Assembly (NCBI RefSeq): GCF_014648635.1
Contig: NZ_BMRM01000004.1
Coordinates: 62,001-126,000 of the forward strand
Direction: 5' to 3'
From: Streptomyces cinerochromogenes
GTDB taxonomy: Bacteria > Actinomycetota > Actinomycetes > Streptomycetales > Streptomycetaceae
DNA: 64,000 nucleotides
The notes below the pieces were generated by a model. That model saw only the letters and a list, made by a program, of their open reading frames with translations, searched no databases and was not told the DNA's origin. A program made the translations under genes and the position numbers. How positions within the stretch are numbered: position 1 is the first letter of the stretch; the number at the start of each line of letters is the position of its first letter. This document shows, in pieces, positions 9,276-18,357 of the stretch.

Positions 9276-9983
9276 CTACAGCCCGCCCTCGGTCATCCCG
9301 TGCACCGCCGGGACCGTTCCGAGGCGGCCCTTCTGGAAGTCCTCGAAGGCCTGCATCAGCTCGGCCTTGGTGTTCATGACGAACGGGCCGTAGTGGGCCA
9401 TCGGCTCCCGGATCGGCTGCCCGCCGAGGAGGACGACCTCCAGGTCCGGGGTGTGCGCGTCCTGCTTCTCGTCCGCGCGGACGGTCAGCGAGGAGCCGGC
9501 GCCGAAGACGGCCGTCTGGCCCTGGTGGACCGGGCGGCGCTGCGTCCCCACGCTGCCGCGGCCCGCGAGGACGTACGCCAGACCGTTGAAGTCCTCCCGC
9601 CACGGCAGGGTGATCTCCGCGCCCGGGGCGAGGGTCGCGTGGATCATCGTGATCGGCGTGTGCGTGATGCCCGGGCCCTGGTGGCCGTCCAGCTCACCGG
9701 CGATGACACGCAGCAGCGCGCCGCCGTCGGGGGAGGTGAGCAGCTGGACGTTGCCGCCGCGGATGTCCTGGTAGCGCGGGGCCATCATCTTGTCCTTGGC
9801 GGGGAGGTTCACCCACAGCTGGAGCCCGTGGAAGAGGCCGCCGGACATGACGAGCGACTCCGGCGGGGCCTCGATGTGCAGCAGGCCGGAGCCCGCCGTC
9901 ATCCACTGGGTGTCGCCGTTGGTGATGGTCCCCCCACCGCCCTGGCTGTCCTGGTGGTCGAAGACGCCGTCGATTGCAGGCAT
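9276..9983 (-). CDS. Pirin family protein lacking the N-terminal metal-binding segment
   Basis: Cupin-fold pirin of 235 residues; family members are usually about 290-320. The sequence begins MPAIDGVFDHQDSQGGGG, so it enters the fold where canonical pirins read ...(I/L)-D-G-x-F-x-H-x-D-S and lacks the upstream H-P-H-R-G-F-E motif with two of the four metal ligands. The later histidine (GLLHIEAPPE) is present. A strong AAGGAGG sits 8 nt before the ATG, so this is a genuine start. MPA resembles the start of full-length Streptomyces pirins, suggesting an in-frame internal deletion of roughly 85 codons. Quercetinase or regulatory activity is doubtful. Confidence 0.85.
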   Translation of the reverse strand: MPAIDGVFDHQDSQGGGGTITNGDTQWMTAGSGLLHIEAPPESLVMSGGLFHGLQLWVNLPAKDKMMAPRYQDIRGGNVQLLTSPDGGALLRVIAGELDGHQGPGITHTPITMIHATLAPGAEITLPWREDFNGLAYVLAGRGSVGTQRRPVHQGQTAVFGAGSSLTVRADEKQDAHTPDLEVVLLGGQPIREPMAHYGPFVMNTKAELMQAFEDFQKGRLGTVPAVHGMTEGGL

Positions 9984-10012
9984 GGTGGGTACCTCCTTGG
10001 TACGCCCACTTT

Positions 10013-10028
10013 AGTTGAGCGTTGAACT
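10013..10028. promoter_or_regulatory. Imperfect palindrome upstream of pirin gene
   Basis: AGTTGAGCGTTGAACT is a dyad whose arms match at 6 of 8 positions. It lies about 30 bp upstream of the pirin start, a plausible position for a MarR-type operator. No cognate regulator is adjacent. Confidence 0.4.
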
Positions 10029-10051
10029 TCTTGCCAGCCAGAACAGAGAAA

Positions 10052-10075
10052 GCCCGGAGGACATTCCCTCCGGGC
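10052..10075 (-). terminator. Stem-loop terminator of the SseB-like gene
   Basis: A perfect 9-bp inverted repeat (10052-10060 with 10067-10075), loop ACATTC, lies downstream of the stop codon at 10146 in the minus direction. Confidence 0.7.
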
Positions 10076-10145
10076 CCGGTCGTGCGAGATGTGCTGCGGG
10101 GTGTGCTGTGGAGTGCGTCGTCGGGCACGCCGCGAGCCGAGCGGC

Positions 10146-10622
10146 TCAGCCGCCGTACATACGGCGCATCGCGAAGTCGACCATCTGCTCGACCGCCTTC
10201 GCGTCGAACACCATCCGGTGCTCGCCCTCCATGTCCAGGACGAAGCCGTAGCCGGTCGGCAGCAGGTCGATCACCTCGGCACCGGTGATCACGAAGTACT
10301 TGGACTCCTTGCCCGCGTACCGGCGCAGCTCCTTCAGCGAGGTGAACATCGGGATCACCGGCTGCTGGGTGTTGTGCAGAGCGAGGAAGCCGGGGGTGTC
10401 GCCGCGCGGGCAGTACACCTTCGACGTGGCGAAGATCTGCTGGAAGTCCTCGGCGGACATCTGGCCGGTGGTGAAGGCGCGCACCGCGTCCGCGAGCGAG
10501 GGCGGGGACGGCTCGGGGTACAGCGGCGGCTGCTGCCCGTATCCGCCGGCCATCGGCTGCTGCGGCGGGGCGTACTGCTGCTGGGCAGCGCCCCCGTCCA
10601 TGGACTGGCCGTATCCGTACAT
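10146..10622 (-). CDS. SseB N-terminal domain protein
   Basis: A 158-residue cytosolic protein with a Gln/Pro/Gly/Tyr-rich N-terminal tail (residues 1-40) followed by an SseB-type domain: AFTTGQMSAEDFQQIF, then the conserved core around PVIPMFTSLKELRRYAGKE and a C-terminal helix. SseB-domain proteins are common in Streptomyces and have no established function outside type III secretion enhancers in enterobacteria, so a secretion role is not implied. It is monocistronic with its own terminator. Confidence 0.8.
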   Translation of the reverse strand: MYGYGQSMDGGAAQQQYAPPQQPMAGGYGQQPPLYPEPSPPSLADAVRAFTTGQMSAEDFQQIFATSKVYCPRGDTPGFLALHNTQQPVIPMFTSLKELRRYAGKESKYFVITGAEVIDLLPTGYGFVLDMEGEHRMVFDAKAVEQMVDFAMRRMYGG

Positions 10623-10661
10623 GAACGCAAGCGTACCGAGCCGCCCCGCCGCCCGAGCGGC

Positions 10662-11090
10662 CTACGGGGCCGGAACCTCACGGACCAGCCGGGAGGTCCA
10701 GGGGCACCAGACGTACCCGGGCAGGAAGGCGCCGCCCGCCTCGTCCAGGTGGTCCTCGACGTAGGGGAGCGTGGCGTCGCAGACCTCGATGGCGACGTCG
10801 AAGAAATCGACGGTGTCCGGGTGGTAGTGGAAGGACCACCTGGGGTTGTAGGGGGCCGTGCGCGGAACGATCCGCCCCAGGAGGTGCGGCCGGTCGGTGG
10901 TCACGCCGTTGACCAGGTCCCGGGCGTGCTGGATCTTGGCCGGGTCGTCGATCCGGACGATCGCCCGCTCGTGGGTGATGTCGGTGAACTCGAAGTAGGC
11001 GTGGTCCGCCGCCTGGGAGGGATGGGCCAGCCCGACGGTGAGCATCGCCGCCGCCGCCATTCCGCCCAGCCTGGTCAGGAGTCGTCGCAT
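10662..11090 (-). CDS. Small secreted protein related to BP74-type calmodulin-binding proteins
   Basis: A 142-residue product with a clear signal peptide (MRRLLTRLGG basic start, hydrophobic core, cleavage after SQA near residue 27). The mature part begins ADHAYFEFTD and contains WSFHYHPDTVDFFDVAIEVCD and a C-terminal WCPWTSRLVRE segment, with two cysteines that could pair. I recall homologues labelled calmodulin-binding or BP74-like in Streptomyces; the biochemical basis in bacteria is unknown. The ATG at 11090 was chosen over an earlier frame start because it places the signal peptide at the N-terminus. Confidence 0.65.
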   Translation of the reverse strand: MRRLLTRLGGMAAAAMLTVGLAHPSQAADHAYFEFTDITHERAIVRIDDPAKIQHARDLVNGVTTDRPHLLGRIVPRTAPYNPRWSFHYHPDTVDFFDVAIEVCDATLPYVEDHLDEAGGAFLPGYVWCPWTSRLVREVPAP

Positions 11091-11260
11091 GAGTGCCTCC
11101 GCGCACGAGAGGGGATCGGGCAATCACCGAACGTAGCGACCGGATTACGCGACGTGCCCTAAACGGAGGCATGGATTCACTCGGACGGCGGAGGCGCACG
11201 GGGTCGCCGGAGGCGCACTTGAGACGCGTCACAGATGACCGGATCGGGGTTGCGTCTTAT

Positions 11261-11272
11261 TACCGACGGGTA
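11261..11272. promoter_or_regulatory. Palindromic element upstream of acyl-CoA dehydrogenase gene
   Basis: TACCGACGGGTA has TACC/GGTA arms around a 4-nt centre, about 80 bp before the start of the fatty-acid oxidation gene. It is a candidate TetR-type operator; the regulator is unknown. Confidence 0.4.
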
Positions 11273-11353
11273 GCATCATCGTAGCTACTTGTTGGTACGT
11301 GAACTAGGTGCGAGGAGTCAGTGCCTCGCCGATCCCTCTACGGAGCCGTCGCC

Positions 11354-13180
11354 ATGGGGCACTACAAGTCGAATCTCCGCGACATCGAGTTCAACCTCTT
11401 CGAAGTACTGGGGCGCGACAAGGTGTACGGCACCGGCCCGTTCGAGGAGATGGACGTCGAGACCGCCAAGAGCGTCCTGGAGGAGCTGACCCGCCTCTCC
11501 GAGAACGAGCTGGCCGAGTCCTTCGCCGACGCCGACCGCAACCCGCCGGTCTTCGACCCGGAGACCAACACCGCACCCGTCCCGGCGTCCTTCAAGAAGA
11601 GCTACCAGGCCTTCATGGACTCCGAGTACTGGCGCCTCGGCCTGCCCGAGGAGATCGGCGGCACCACCTCGCCGCGCTCCCTGATCTGGGCCTACGCCGA
11701 GCTGATCCTGGGCGCCAACCCGGCCGTGTGGATGTACTCCTCCGGCCCCGCGTTCGCCGGCATCCTCTTCGAGGAGGGCAACGACGTCCAGAAGCACATC
11801 GCCAAGATCGCGACCGAGAAGCAGTGGGGCTCCACCATGGTGCTCACCGAGCCGGACGCCGGCTCGGACGTGGGCGCCGGCCGCACCAAGGCGGTCCAGC
11901 AGGAGGACGGCTCCTGGCACATCGAGGGCGTGAAGCGCTTCATCACCTCCGGTGAGCACGACATGTCGGAGAACATCCTCCACTACGTGCTCGCGCGTCC
12001 CGAGGGCGCCGGCCCCGGCACCAAGGGCCTGTCCCTCTTCCTCGTCCCGAAGTACCTCTTCGACTTCGAGACCGGCGAGCTGGGCGAGCGCAACGGCGTC
12101 TACGCCACCAACGTCGAGCACAAGATGGGCCTGAAGGCCTCCAACACGTGCGAGATGACCTTCGGCGACAAGCACCCCGCCAAGGGCTGGCTGATCGGCG
12201 ACAAGCACGACGGCATCCGCCAGATGTTCCGCATCATCGAGTTCGCCCGCATGATGGTCGGCACGAAGGCGATCTCCACGCTCTCCACCGGCTACCTGAA
12301 CGCGCTGGAGTACGCCAAGGAGCGCGTCCAGGGCCCGGACCTGGCGAACTTCATGGACAAGACCGCGCCCAAGGTCACCATCACCCACCACCCCGACGTG
12401 CGCCGCTCGCTCATGACGCAGAAGGCGTACGCGGAGGGCATGCGCGCCCTCGTGCTGTACACCGCCTCCCTCCAGGACACCATCCAGATCAAGGAGGCGA
12501 ACGGCGAGGACGCCTCCGCCGAGGAAGCCCTCAACGACCTGCTCCTGCCGATCGTCAAGGGCTACGGCTCCGAGAAGGGCTACGAGCAGCTCGCCCAGTC
12601 GCTGCAGACCTTCGGCGGCTCCGGCTTCCTGCAGGAGTACCCGATCGAGCAGTACATCCGGGACTCCAAGATCGACACCCTGTACGAGGGCACCACGGCG
12701 ATCCAGGGCCAGGACTTCTTCTTCCGGAAGATCGTCCGCAACCAGGGTGCCGCGCTGAACTCCCTCGCCGAGGACATCAAGAAGTTCCTGGCCCTCGGCA
12801 CCGGCGGCGAGGAGCTGGCCGGCGCCCGCGAGCACCTGGCCAAGGCGGCCGTGGAGCTGGAGGCGATCGTCGGCCTGATGCTGACCGACCTCGCCGCCAC
12901 CGAGCAGGACACCAAGAACATCTACAAGGTCGGCCTGAACACCACCCGCCTGCTCATGGCCTCCGGTGACGTGGTCGTCGGCTACCTGCTCCTCAAGGGC
13001 GCCGCGGTCGCCGCCGAGAAGCTGGCCACCGCCTCGGCGAAGGACAAGGCGTTCTACACCGGCAAGATCGCCGCGGCGAAGTTCTTCGCGGCGAACGTCC
13101 TGCCGGGCGTCACCCTCGCCCGCAAGGTCGCCGGCAACGTCGAGCTGGACCTGATGGAGCTGGACGAGGCCGCGTTCTAG
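11354..13180 (+). CDS. Acyl-CoA dehydrogenase, long form (about 600 residues)
   Basis: FAD-dependent alpha,beta-dehydrogenation of acyl-CoA in beta-oxidation. The 608-residue product has an N-terminal extension, the central FAD/substrate signature [19 protein letters not shown], and the C-terminal helical domain with [18 protein letters not shown], whose glutamate is the expected catalytic base. About 120 further residues form the extra C-terminal domain seen in the 600-residue class. The ATG giving [19 protein letters not shown] is the conserved start. It is monocistronic, with a terminator downstream. Confidence 0.92.
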   Translation: MGHYKSNLRDIEFNLFEVLGRDKVYGTGPFEEMDVETAKSVLEELTRLSENELAESFADADRNPPVFDPETNTAPVPASFKKSYQAFMDSEYWRLGLPEEIGGTTSPRSLIWAYAELILGANPAVWMYSSGPAFAGILFEEGNDVQKHIAKIATEKQWGSTMVLTEPDAGSDVGAGRTKAVQQEDGSWHIEGVKRFITSGEHDMSENILHYVLARPEGAGPGTKGLSLFLVPKYLFDFETGELGERNGVYATNVEHKMGLKASNTCEMTFGDKHPAKGWLIGDKHDGIRQMFRIIEFARMMVGTKAISTLSTGYLNALEYAKERVQGPDLANFMDKTAPKVTITHHPDVRRSLMTQKAYAEGMRALVLYTASLQDTIQIKEANGEDASAEEALNDLLLPIVKGYGSEKGYEQLAQSLQTFGGSGFLQEYPIEQYIRDSKIDTLYEGTTAIQGQDFFFRKIVRNQGAALNSLAEDIKKFLALGTGGEELAGAREHLAKAAVELEAIVGLMLTDLAATEQDTKNIYKVGLNTTRLLMASGDVVVGYLLLKGAAVAAEKLATASAKDKAFYTGKIAAAKFFAANVLPGVTLARKVAGNVELDLMELDEAAF

Positions 13181-13221
13181 CCGACCCGTCCGGACGTTCT
13201 GGACGTCCCCGTCGATTCCTC

Positions 13222-13259
13222 GCACGGGCCCGCTCTCTTTACCGGGAGCGGGCCCGTGC
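13222..13259 (+). terminator. Stem-loop terminator
   Basis: A perfect 14-bp inverted repeat (13222-13235 with 13246-13259) with a 10-nt loop follows the acyl-CoA dehydrogenase gene and precedes the aminopeptidase start by 20 bp. Confidence 0.8.
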
Positions 13260-13279
13260 ACGTCGTTAAGGTGAATCCC

Positions 13280-14578
13280 ATGAGCGCTTCCGCCCGCTTC
13301 GACCGCGGCCACACCGACGACCTGATGTCCTTCCTGGCGGCGAGCCCGTCGCCGTACCACGCCGTGGCGAACACCGCCGAGCGGCTGGAGAAGGCGGGCT
13401 TCCGGCAGGTCGCGGAGACGGACGCCTGGGACGGCACCAGCGGTGGCAGGTACGTGCTGCGCGGCGGCGCGATCGTGGCCTGGTACGTGCCCGAGGGCGC
13501 CGAGCCGCACACCCCCTTCCACATCATCGGCGCGCACACCGACTCACCGAGCCTGAGGGTCAAGCCGCGCCCGGACACCGGGGCGCACGGCTGGCGCCAG
13601 GTCGCCGTGGAGATCTACGGCGGCCCGCTGCTCAACTCCTGGCTCGACCGGGACCTGGGCCTGGCCGGCCGGCTGACGCTGCGCGACGGTTCCTCGGTCC
13701 TGGTCAGTGTGGACCGGCCGCTGCTGCGGGTGCCGCAGCTCGCCATCCACCTGGACCGTTCGGTCAGCTCCGAGGGGCTCAAGCTCGACAAGCAGCGGCA
13801 TCTGCAGCCGGTGTGGGGACTCGGCAACGACGTGTCGGACGGCGACCTGATCGCCTTCCTGGAGCAGGAGGCCGGGCTGGCGGCGGGCTCCGTGGCCGGC
13901 TGGGACCTGATGACGCACCCGGTGGAGCCGCCGGCCTACCTCGGCCGGGACCGGGAACTGGTCGCCGGTCCCCGCATGGACAACCTGCTGTCCGTGCACG
14001 CCGGTGCCGCCGCCCTCGCCGCCGTCGCGACCTCCGGCGCCCCGCTCACCCGCATCCCGGTGCTGGCCGCCTTCGACCACGAGGAGAACGGCTCCCAGTC
14101 GGACACCGGCGCCGACGGCCCGCTGCTCGGATCGGTCCTGGAGCGCTCGGTGTTCGCGCGGGGCGGCTCGTTCGAGGACCGGGCCCGGGCTTTCGCCGGC
14201 ACGGTCTGCCTGTCCTCCGACACGGGCCACGCGGTCCACCCCAACTACGCGGAACGGCACGACCCCACGCACCACCCGCGGGTCAACGGCGGGCCCATCC
14301 TCAAGGTCAACGTCAACAACCGCTACGCCACGGACGGTTCCGGGCGCGCGGTGTTCGCCGCGGCCTGCGAGAAGGCGAACGTCCCCTTCCAGAGCTTCGT
14401 CTCCAACAACTCCATGCCGTGCGGCACCACCATCGGCCCGATCACCGCGGCCCGGCACGGCATCCGCACGGTCGACATCGGCGTGGCGATCCTCTCCATG
14501 CACAGCGTCCGTGAACTGTGCGGCGCCGACGACCCGTTCCTGCTCGCGAACGCCCTGACGGCCTTCCTGCAGGGCTAG
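13280..14578 (+). CDS. apeB: M18 family aminopeptidase (aspartyl aminopeptidase type)
   Basis: A 432-residue zinc metallo-aminopeptidase. Family metal and active-site motifs are visible: HIIGAHTDSPSLRVKP (metal His and Asp), FDHEENGSQSDTGADGPLL (catalytic and metal Glu pair) and a C-terminal histidine in the ILSMHSVREL region. M18 enzymes form large dodecameric cytosolic complexes that remove N-terminal, often acidic, residues from peptides. The ATG start gives MSASARFDRGH. It lies 100 bp after the acyl-CoA dehydrogenase, behind a terminator, so it is likely transcribed separately. Confidence 0.93.
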   Translation: MSASARFDRGHTDDLMSFLAASPSPYHAVANTAERLEKAGFRQVAETDAWDGTSGGRYVLRGGAIVAWYVPEGAEPHTPFHIIGAHTDSPSLRVKPRPDTGAHGWRQVAVEIYGGPLLNSWLDRDLGLAGRLTLRDGSSVLVSVDRPLLRVPQLAIHLDRSVSSEGLKLDKQRHLQPVWGLGNDVSDGDLIAFLEQEAGLAAGSVAGWDLMTHPVEPPAYLGRDRELVAGPRMDNLLSVHAGAAALAAVATSGAPLTRIPVLAAFDHEENGSQSDTGADGPLLGSVLERSVFARGGSFEDRARAFAGTVCLSSDTGHAVHPNYAERHDPTHHPRVNGGPILKVNVNNRYATDGSGRAVFAAACEKANVPFQSFVSNNSMPCGTTIGPITAARHGIRTVDIGVAILSMHSVRELCGADDPFLLANALTAFLQG

Positions 14579-14644
14579 TCGGGACCTCGCCGGGTACCCG
14601 GAGGGCACCGGAGATTCCGGAACCGGAAGGGGAGGCGAGGTCTC

Positions 14645-14896
14645 ATGGGTCTCGGCGGATGCATCATCCTCATCGCCATAGGGGCCATTCTGACGTTCGC
14701 GACCGACTGGCACATGCAGGGTGTCAACCTCACCGTCGTCGGCCTGATCCTGATGGCCGTGGGCCTGATCGGGGTGGCCACCTTCAGCGGCATCGCACGA
14801 CGCCGCCGGGTGGTGGTCCCGCCGACGACGCCGGTGGTGGAGGGCGAACCGCACCACCACCGCGCCGACGGCTACAGCGACGGTTACGGCGTCTGA
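14645..14896 (+). CDS. Small two-TM membrane protein (DUF6458-type)
   Basis: An 83-residue protein with two hydrophobic segments (about residues 4-20 and 28-48), then a basic RRRR stop-transfer and a polar His-rich tail ([14 protein letters not shown]). This matches the small actinobacterial DUF6458 family, of unknown function. A GGGGAGG-type ribosome binding site lies upstream of the ATG. The last 13 bp overlap the converging gene. Confidence 0.8.
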   Translation: MGLGGCIILIAIGAILTFATDWHMQGVNLTVVGLILMAVGLIGVATFSGIARRRRVVVPPTTPVVEGEPHHHRADGYSDGYGV

Positions 14897-16758
14897 GCCG
14901 CCGCCTCCTGCTCGTCCGTGCCGGCGTCCATGCCCGCCAGGACGAGCGGCAGGCGGTCGGCCCCGCCCGCTGTGAGGCGGAGCGGGACGCCCCAGTCCTG
15001 CTGGTGGACATGGCAGGCGGGGTACGCGTCGGCCCCCGCGGCGGAGCCGCTGCCGGACGCGTCGTCGCAGCTCGCGGCCATCGCCGAGACGTGCAGGACG
15101 CCCTCGGTGACGGCCGGGTTCAGCTCCAGTTCCCGGGACAGGTCCGTGTCCGCTCCCCCGCCCTCGAGCAGCAGCTCGGGCGGGGTCGAGGAGACCAGCA
15201 GACGGGTCGAGGGGCCGTACCTGGTGTCGAGCTTCTGGCCCGCGGGGGCCTGGAAGACCACCTCCAGGCGCAGCCGGCCGGGGGCGACCTCGGTGGCGGC
15301 GCGCCGGGTGCGGTGGGCGACCGACTTCACCCGGACCGCCTCCTCCGGCAGGCGCAGGCGGGTCAGCCGGTGCCGGGCCGACTCCACCACCACGATGTCC
15401 TCGCCGACGAGGACCGCGTCGCTGGGCTCGCGCAGATCGGTGGCGAGCGTGGTGACCTCGCCGGTCGCGGGGTCGTAGCGGCGCAGGGCGTGGTTGTAGG
15501 TGTCGGCGACCGCGACCGAGCCGTCCGGCAGGGCGGTGACGCCCAGCGGGTGCTGCAGGAGCGCCTGGCCGGCGGCGCCGTCGCGGTGGCCGAAGTCGAA
15601 CAGGCCGGTGCCGACGGCGGTGTGGACGTGCCCCTCCGTGTCCACCCAGCGCAGGGCGCTCGTCTCGGAGTCGGCGAGCCACAGCCGGCCGGCGGTGGCC
15701 GCGAGCCCGGAGGGCTGGGCGAACCAGGCCTCGGCGCCGGGCCCGTCCACCAGGCCCTCGTTGGTGGTGCCCGCCGCCACGGCGACCGTGCGGGTGGCCG
15801 GGTCGTACGTCCACAGCTGGTGGACGCCGGCCATCGCGATCCACACCCTGCCGCCGAAGACCGCGACGTCCCATGGGGAGGAGAGGTCCACCTCGCGGGC
15901 CGGGCCGGAGGTCGCCGAGCCCTGCCACCACTGCTTGCCGGTGCCCGCCAGGGTCGTCACCTCGCCGGTGGCGAGGTCCAGGCGGCGCAGGGCGTGGTTG
16001 ACGGTGTCGGCGACCACCACCGAACCGTCGTCCAGCAGTGCCAGGCCCTGCGGCTCGTTGAAGGACGCCTCCTGAGGTCCGCCGTCCGCGAAGGCGCGCG
16101 CGCCGGAGCCGAGCCGCCGTACGACGGTCTCCGCGTCCTCGGCCAGCTCCACCAGCTGGTGCCGGGTGGTGTCGCTGACCAGGAAGTTCCCCGAGGGAAG
16201 CAGCAGCGCCTTGCCGGGGAAGCGCAGCGTCGTCGGCTCGGGCTCCGGCGGCACATAGGGGCCGTCGCCGCGGCGCAGGGTGCCCTTCGCCGCGTGCTCC
16301 GCCTCCAGCTCCGTCACCAGGCGCTCGATGGCGTGCACATGCCCCTCACCGGCGTGCTGGGCGACGACGTACCCCTCCGGGTCGATCACCACCAGCGTGG
16401 GCCAGGCGCGCACCGCGTACTGCTTCCAGGTGGCCAGCTCCGGGTCGTCCAGGACGGGGTGCGCCACGCCGTAGCGCTCCACGGCGTCCACGACGGCCTG
16501 GTGCTCGGCCTCGTGCACGAACTTCGGCGAGTGCACCCCGATCACCACGAGCGTGTCCCGGTGCTTCTCCTCCAGCTCGCGCAGCTCGTCCAGGACGTGC
16601 AGGCAGTTGATGCAGCAGAAGGTCCAGAAGTCCAGGACGACTATGCGTCCGCGCAGGTCGGCGAGGGTGTACTGCTGGTCTCCCGTGTTCAGCCAGCCAC
16701 CCTTGCCGATCAGCTCGGGGGCGCGTACCCGGACACGTCGGGGTGCGGAGTCGGTCAT
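14884..16758 (-). CDS. Thioredoxin-domain and NHL beta-propeller protein (NHLRC2-like)
   Basis: A 624-residue protein with an N-terminal thioredoxin/TlpA-like domain carrying the redox motif [10 protein letters not shown] (about residues 44-53), then about 350 residues of NHL repeats ([24 protein letters not shown] and similar blades) forming a beta-propeller, and a C-terminal beta-sandwich. This order is that of NHLRC2. There is no signal peptide, so it is probably cytosolic; a thiol-redox or scaffold role is inferred. The ATG at 16758 is chosen because upstream in-frame sequence runs through the DnaA-box repeat and has no family similarity. It overlaps the preceding gene tail to tail by 13 bp. 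Confidence 0.88.
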   Translation of the reverse strand: MTDSAPRRVRVRAPELIGKGGWLNTGDQQYTLADLRGRIVVLDFWTFCCINCLHVLDELRELEEKHRDTLVVIGVHSPKFVHEAEHQAVVDAVERYGVAHPVLDDPELATWKQYAVRAWPTLVVIDPEGYVVAQHAGEGHVHAIERLVTELEAEHAAKGTLRRGDGPYVPPEPEPTTLRFPGKALLLPSGNFLVSDTTRHQLVELAEDAETVVRRLGSGARAFADGGPQEASFNEPQGLALLDDGSVVVADTVNHALRRLDLATGEVTTLAGTGKQWWQGSATSGPAREVDLSSPWDVAVFGGRVWIAMAGVHQLWTYDPATRTVAVAAGTTNEGLVDGPGAEAWFAQPSGLAATAGRLWLADSETSALRWVDTEGHVHTAVGTGLFDFGHRDGAAGQALLQHPLGVTALPDGSVAVADTYNHALRRYDPATGEVTTLATDLREPSDAVLVGEDIVVVESARHRLTRLRLPEEAVRVKSVAHRTRRAATEVAPGRLRLEVVFQAPAGQKLDTRYGPSTRLLVSSTPPELLLEGGGADTDLSRELELNPAVTEGVLHVSAMAASCDDASGSGSAAGADAYPACHVHQQDWGVPLRLTAGGADRLPLVLAGMDAGTDEQEAAAQTP

Positions 16759-16782
16759 GGCTCCCAGGGTGCCATCCGGCGG

Positions 16783-16876
16783 CGACAACCGTTCGAGCCT
16801 GTGGACAACCGGCCGACAGCCGTTCGTGCCCTGTGGACAACCTGCCGACCGCCGCCCGGCCTGTGGACGACCCGTC
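16783..16876. repeat. Tandem 31-bp repeat carrying three DnaA boxes
   Basis: Three diverged units of 31-32 bp each carry TGTGGACAA or TGTGGACGA (16800-16808, 16832-16840, 16862-16870), the reverse of TTGTCCACA, the DnaA box. Box-to-box spacing is 32 and 30 bp, about three helical turns, placing all boxes on one DNA face. The array fills the 136-bp noncoding gap between two minus-strand genes. Confidence 0.8.
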
Positions 16877-16894
16877 CGGCCCGGCAACCGGTCG

Positions 16895-17755
16895 TCAGTC
16901 CTGGCGGACCACATCCGTGCCGGGGCCGCCCGAGAGGGTGTCCCGGCCGGCACCGCCGTACAGCCTGTCGTTCCCGCTGTTGCCGTACAGCCTGTCGTCG
17001 CCGCCGTTGCCGTACAGGACGTCGTTGCCCCTGCCGCCGTACAGGGTGTCGGCGCCCGCGCCGCCGGTGATCGTGTCCCTGCCGTCGTCGCCGGACAGGT
17101 ACTGGGCTCCTGAGCCGCCGTGCAGCGTGTCGTCGCCCTTGCCGCCCTGCACGATGTTGTCGCCGCCGCTCGCGGTGATCGTGTCGTTGCCGTCGCCGCC
17201 CCAGGCCAGGCCCTCCTTGCCGACGGTCAGGGTGTCGTTGCCCGCGCCGCCCGAGACGTACGCCCCGTCGAGGCGGCCGGAGTCGGTCGCCCTGTCGTTG
17301 CCGGCGCCCAGCGAGATCTCGGCGTAGGAGTAGATCTGGTCGGTGGCGTTGCGGTACGCGACCGAGTCGTTGCGGTCGCCCAGGTCCATCACCAGCGCGG
17401 CGTACGGGTCCTGGCTGTCGACGCTGGTGACCGTGCAGGAGACCTTCGTGCGGTCCGCGCCGTCGGGGTGGCGGCAGTCGTGGCCGGCGCGGATCGGGAC
17501 GGCGTCGTCGATGACGTAGGTGATGCCCGTGCGGTCCGCGGTGAGTGACGCGGTGACGGTGGCCTTGTTGGTCTGGCCGGGGGCGGCCCTGTAGGTGAGC
17601 TGCCAGTCGTACGCGTTGACCTCGGCCGTGGCCGGCGCCACGGCGGCGCCGGCGGGTCCGGCCAGGGCGAGCGGTACGGCCAGGGCCGCACCGAGGACCA
17701 GGGCCGCCGCCGGAACGGCGCGGGTCACCCGGCGGCGGGCGGGACGAGAGGACAT
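16895..17755 (-). CDS. Secreted RTX-type calcium-binding repeat protein
   Basis: A 286-residue product with a signal peptide (SSRPARRRVTRAVPAAALVLG, cleavage near AGAAVA). A beta-rich region (about 40-150) is followed by tandem G-G-x-G-x-D-x-L nonapeptides from about residue 165 to the C-terminus (for example GGAGNDTLTVG and GGRGNDVLYGN), which fold as a Ca2+-binding beta-roll. There is no catalytic domain and no adjacent type I secretion system, so Sec or Tat export is expected. A structural or adhesive extracellular role is possible; function unknown. Confidence 0.85.
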   Translation of the reverse strand: MSSRPARRRVTRAVPAAALVLGAALAVPLALAGPAGAAVAPATAEVNAYDWQLTYRAAPGQTNKATVTASLTADRTGITYVIDDAVPIRAGHDCRHPDGADRTKVSCTVTSVDSQDPYAALVMDLGDRNDSVAYRNATDQIYSYAEISLGAGNDRATDSGRLDGAYVSGGAGNDTLTVGKEGLAWGGDGNDTITASGGDNIVQGGKGDDTLHGGSGAQYLSGDDGRDTITGGAGADTLYGGRGNDVLYGNGGDDRLYGNSGNDRLYGGAGRDTLSGGPGTDVVRQD

Positions 17756-17919
17756 GGCGGAACCTCCGAGAGGGAGCGTGCGGTCTGCTGTTCCTTGCAC
17801 CACGTCCGACTCGGGGCCCTCCGGTTTGGTTGGGCAACTTCCCCGTGCGCGCGGGAAGTTCACCCCTGGGACACCCCTCGGCCCGCTGGATTCGGGCGCC
17901 CCGTCATCCGGGCGCCCCG

Positions 17920-18306
17920 TCAGGTGAGCGGGTGGCCCGTGGTCGCGTCCACGTGGTCGGGGACCTCCTCGTGCCGGTCGCCGACGGTCAGCGTCCCGGT
18001 GGGCTCGAAGACCAGGATCTCGGTGGGCACGGGCGCGTACGGCTTGTGTTCGATGCCGCGCGGCACGGTGAACACCGAGCCCCTGGGCAGGACCACCGTG
18101 CGCTCGCCGGCCGGTTCGCGCAGACCGATGTGCAGTTCGCCCGCGAGGACCAGGAAGAACTCGTCGGTGTGCGCGTGCGCGTGCCAGAGGTGCTCGCCCT
18201 CGACCTTCGCCACGCGCACGTCGTAGTCGTTGACGGCCGTGACGATGCGGGGGCTCCACTGCTCGGTGAAGGAGGCGAGGGCCGCCTCCAGGGAGATCGG
18301 TTCCAT
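17920..18306 (-). CDS. Single-domain cupin protein
   Basis: A 128-residue cupin with metal-binding pattern HLWHAHAHTDEFFLVLAGELHI (motif 1: H-x-H and E) and a second motif near PRGIEHKPYAP. No substrate can be inferred. It is divergent from the GlxA-type regulator with only 51 bp between starts, so the two probably share a promoter region and the regulator may control the cupin gene. Confidence 0.85.
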   Translation of the reverse strand: MEPISLEAALASFTEQWSPRIVTAVNDYDVRVAKVEGEHLWHAHAHTDEFFLVLAGELHIGLREPAGERTVVLPRGSVFTVPRGIEHKPYAPVPTEILVFEPTGTLTVGDRHEEVPDHVDATTGHPLT

Positions 18307-18357
18307 GGGTTCATCGTCGCCGGGTGCCGACGGCCCGGCGAGTGCTAGAAATCGCAC

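Noticed and set aside
11318..13537. 739-codon frame antisense to the acyl-CoA dehydrogenase
   Set aside because: It is a mirror frame of a well-supported gene, with low-complexity Val/Leu/Gly/Arg composition, no ribosome binding site and no domain.
14884..16953. N-terminal extension of the thioredoxin/NHL protein to 16953
   Set aside because: The extra 65 codons cross the DnaA-box tandem repeat and lack family similarity. The ATG at 16758 begins the conserved region.
17120..17548. Plus-strand ORF opposite the RTX-repeat gene
   Set aside because: It is the mirror of GGxGxD repeats, giving Val/Ala/Arg repetitive sequence without a start signal.
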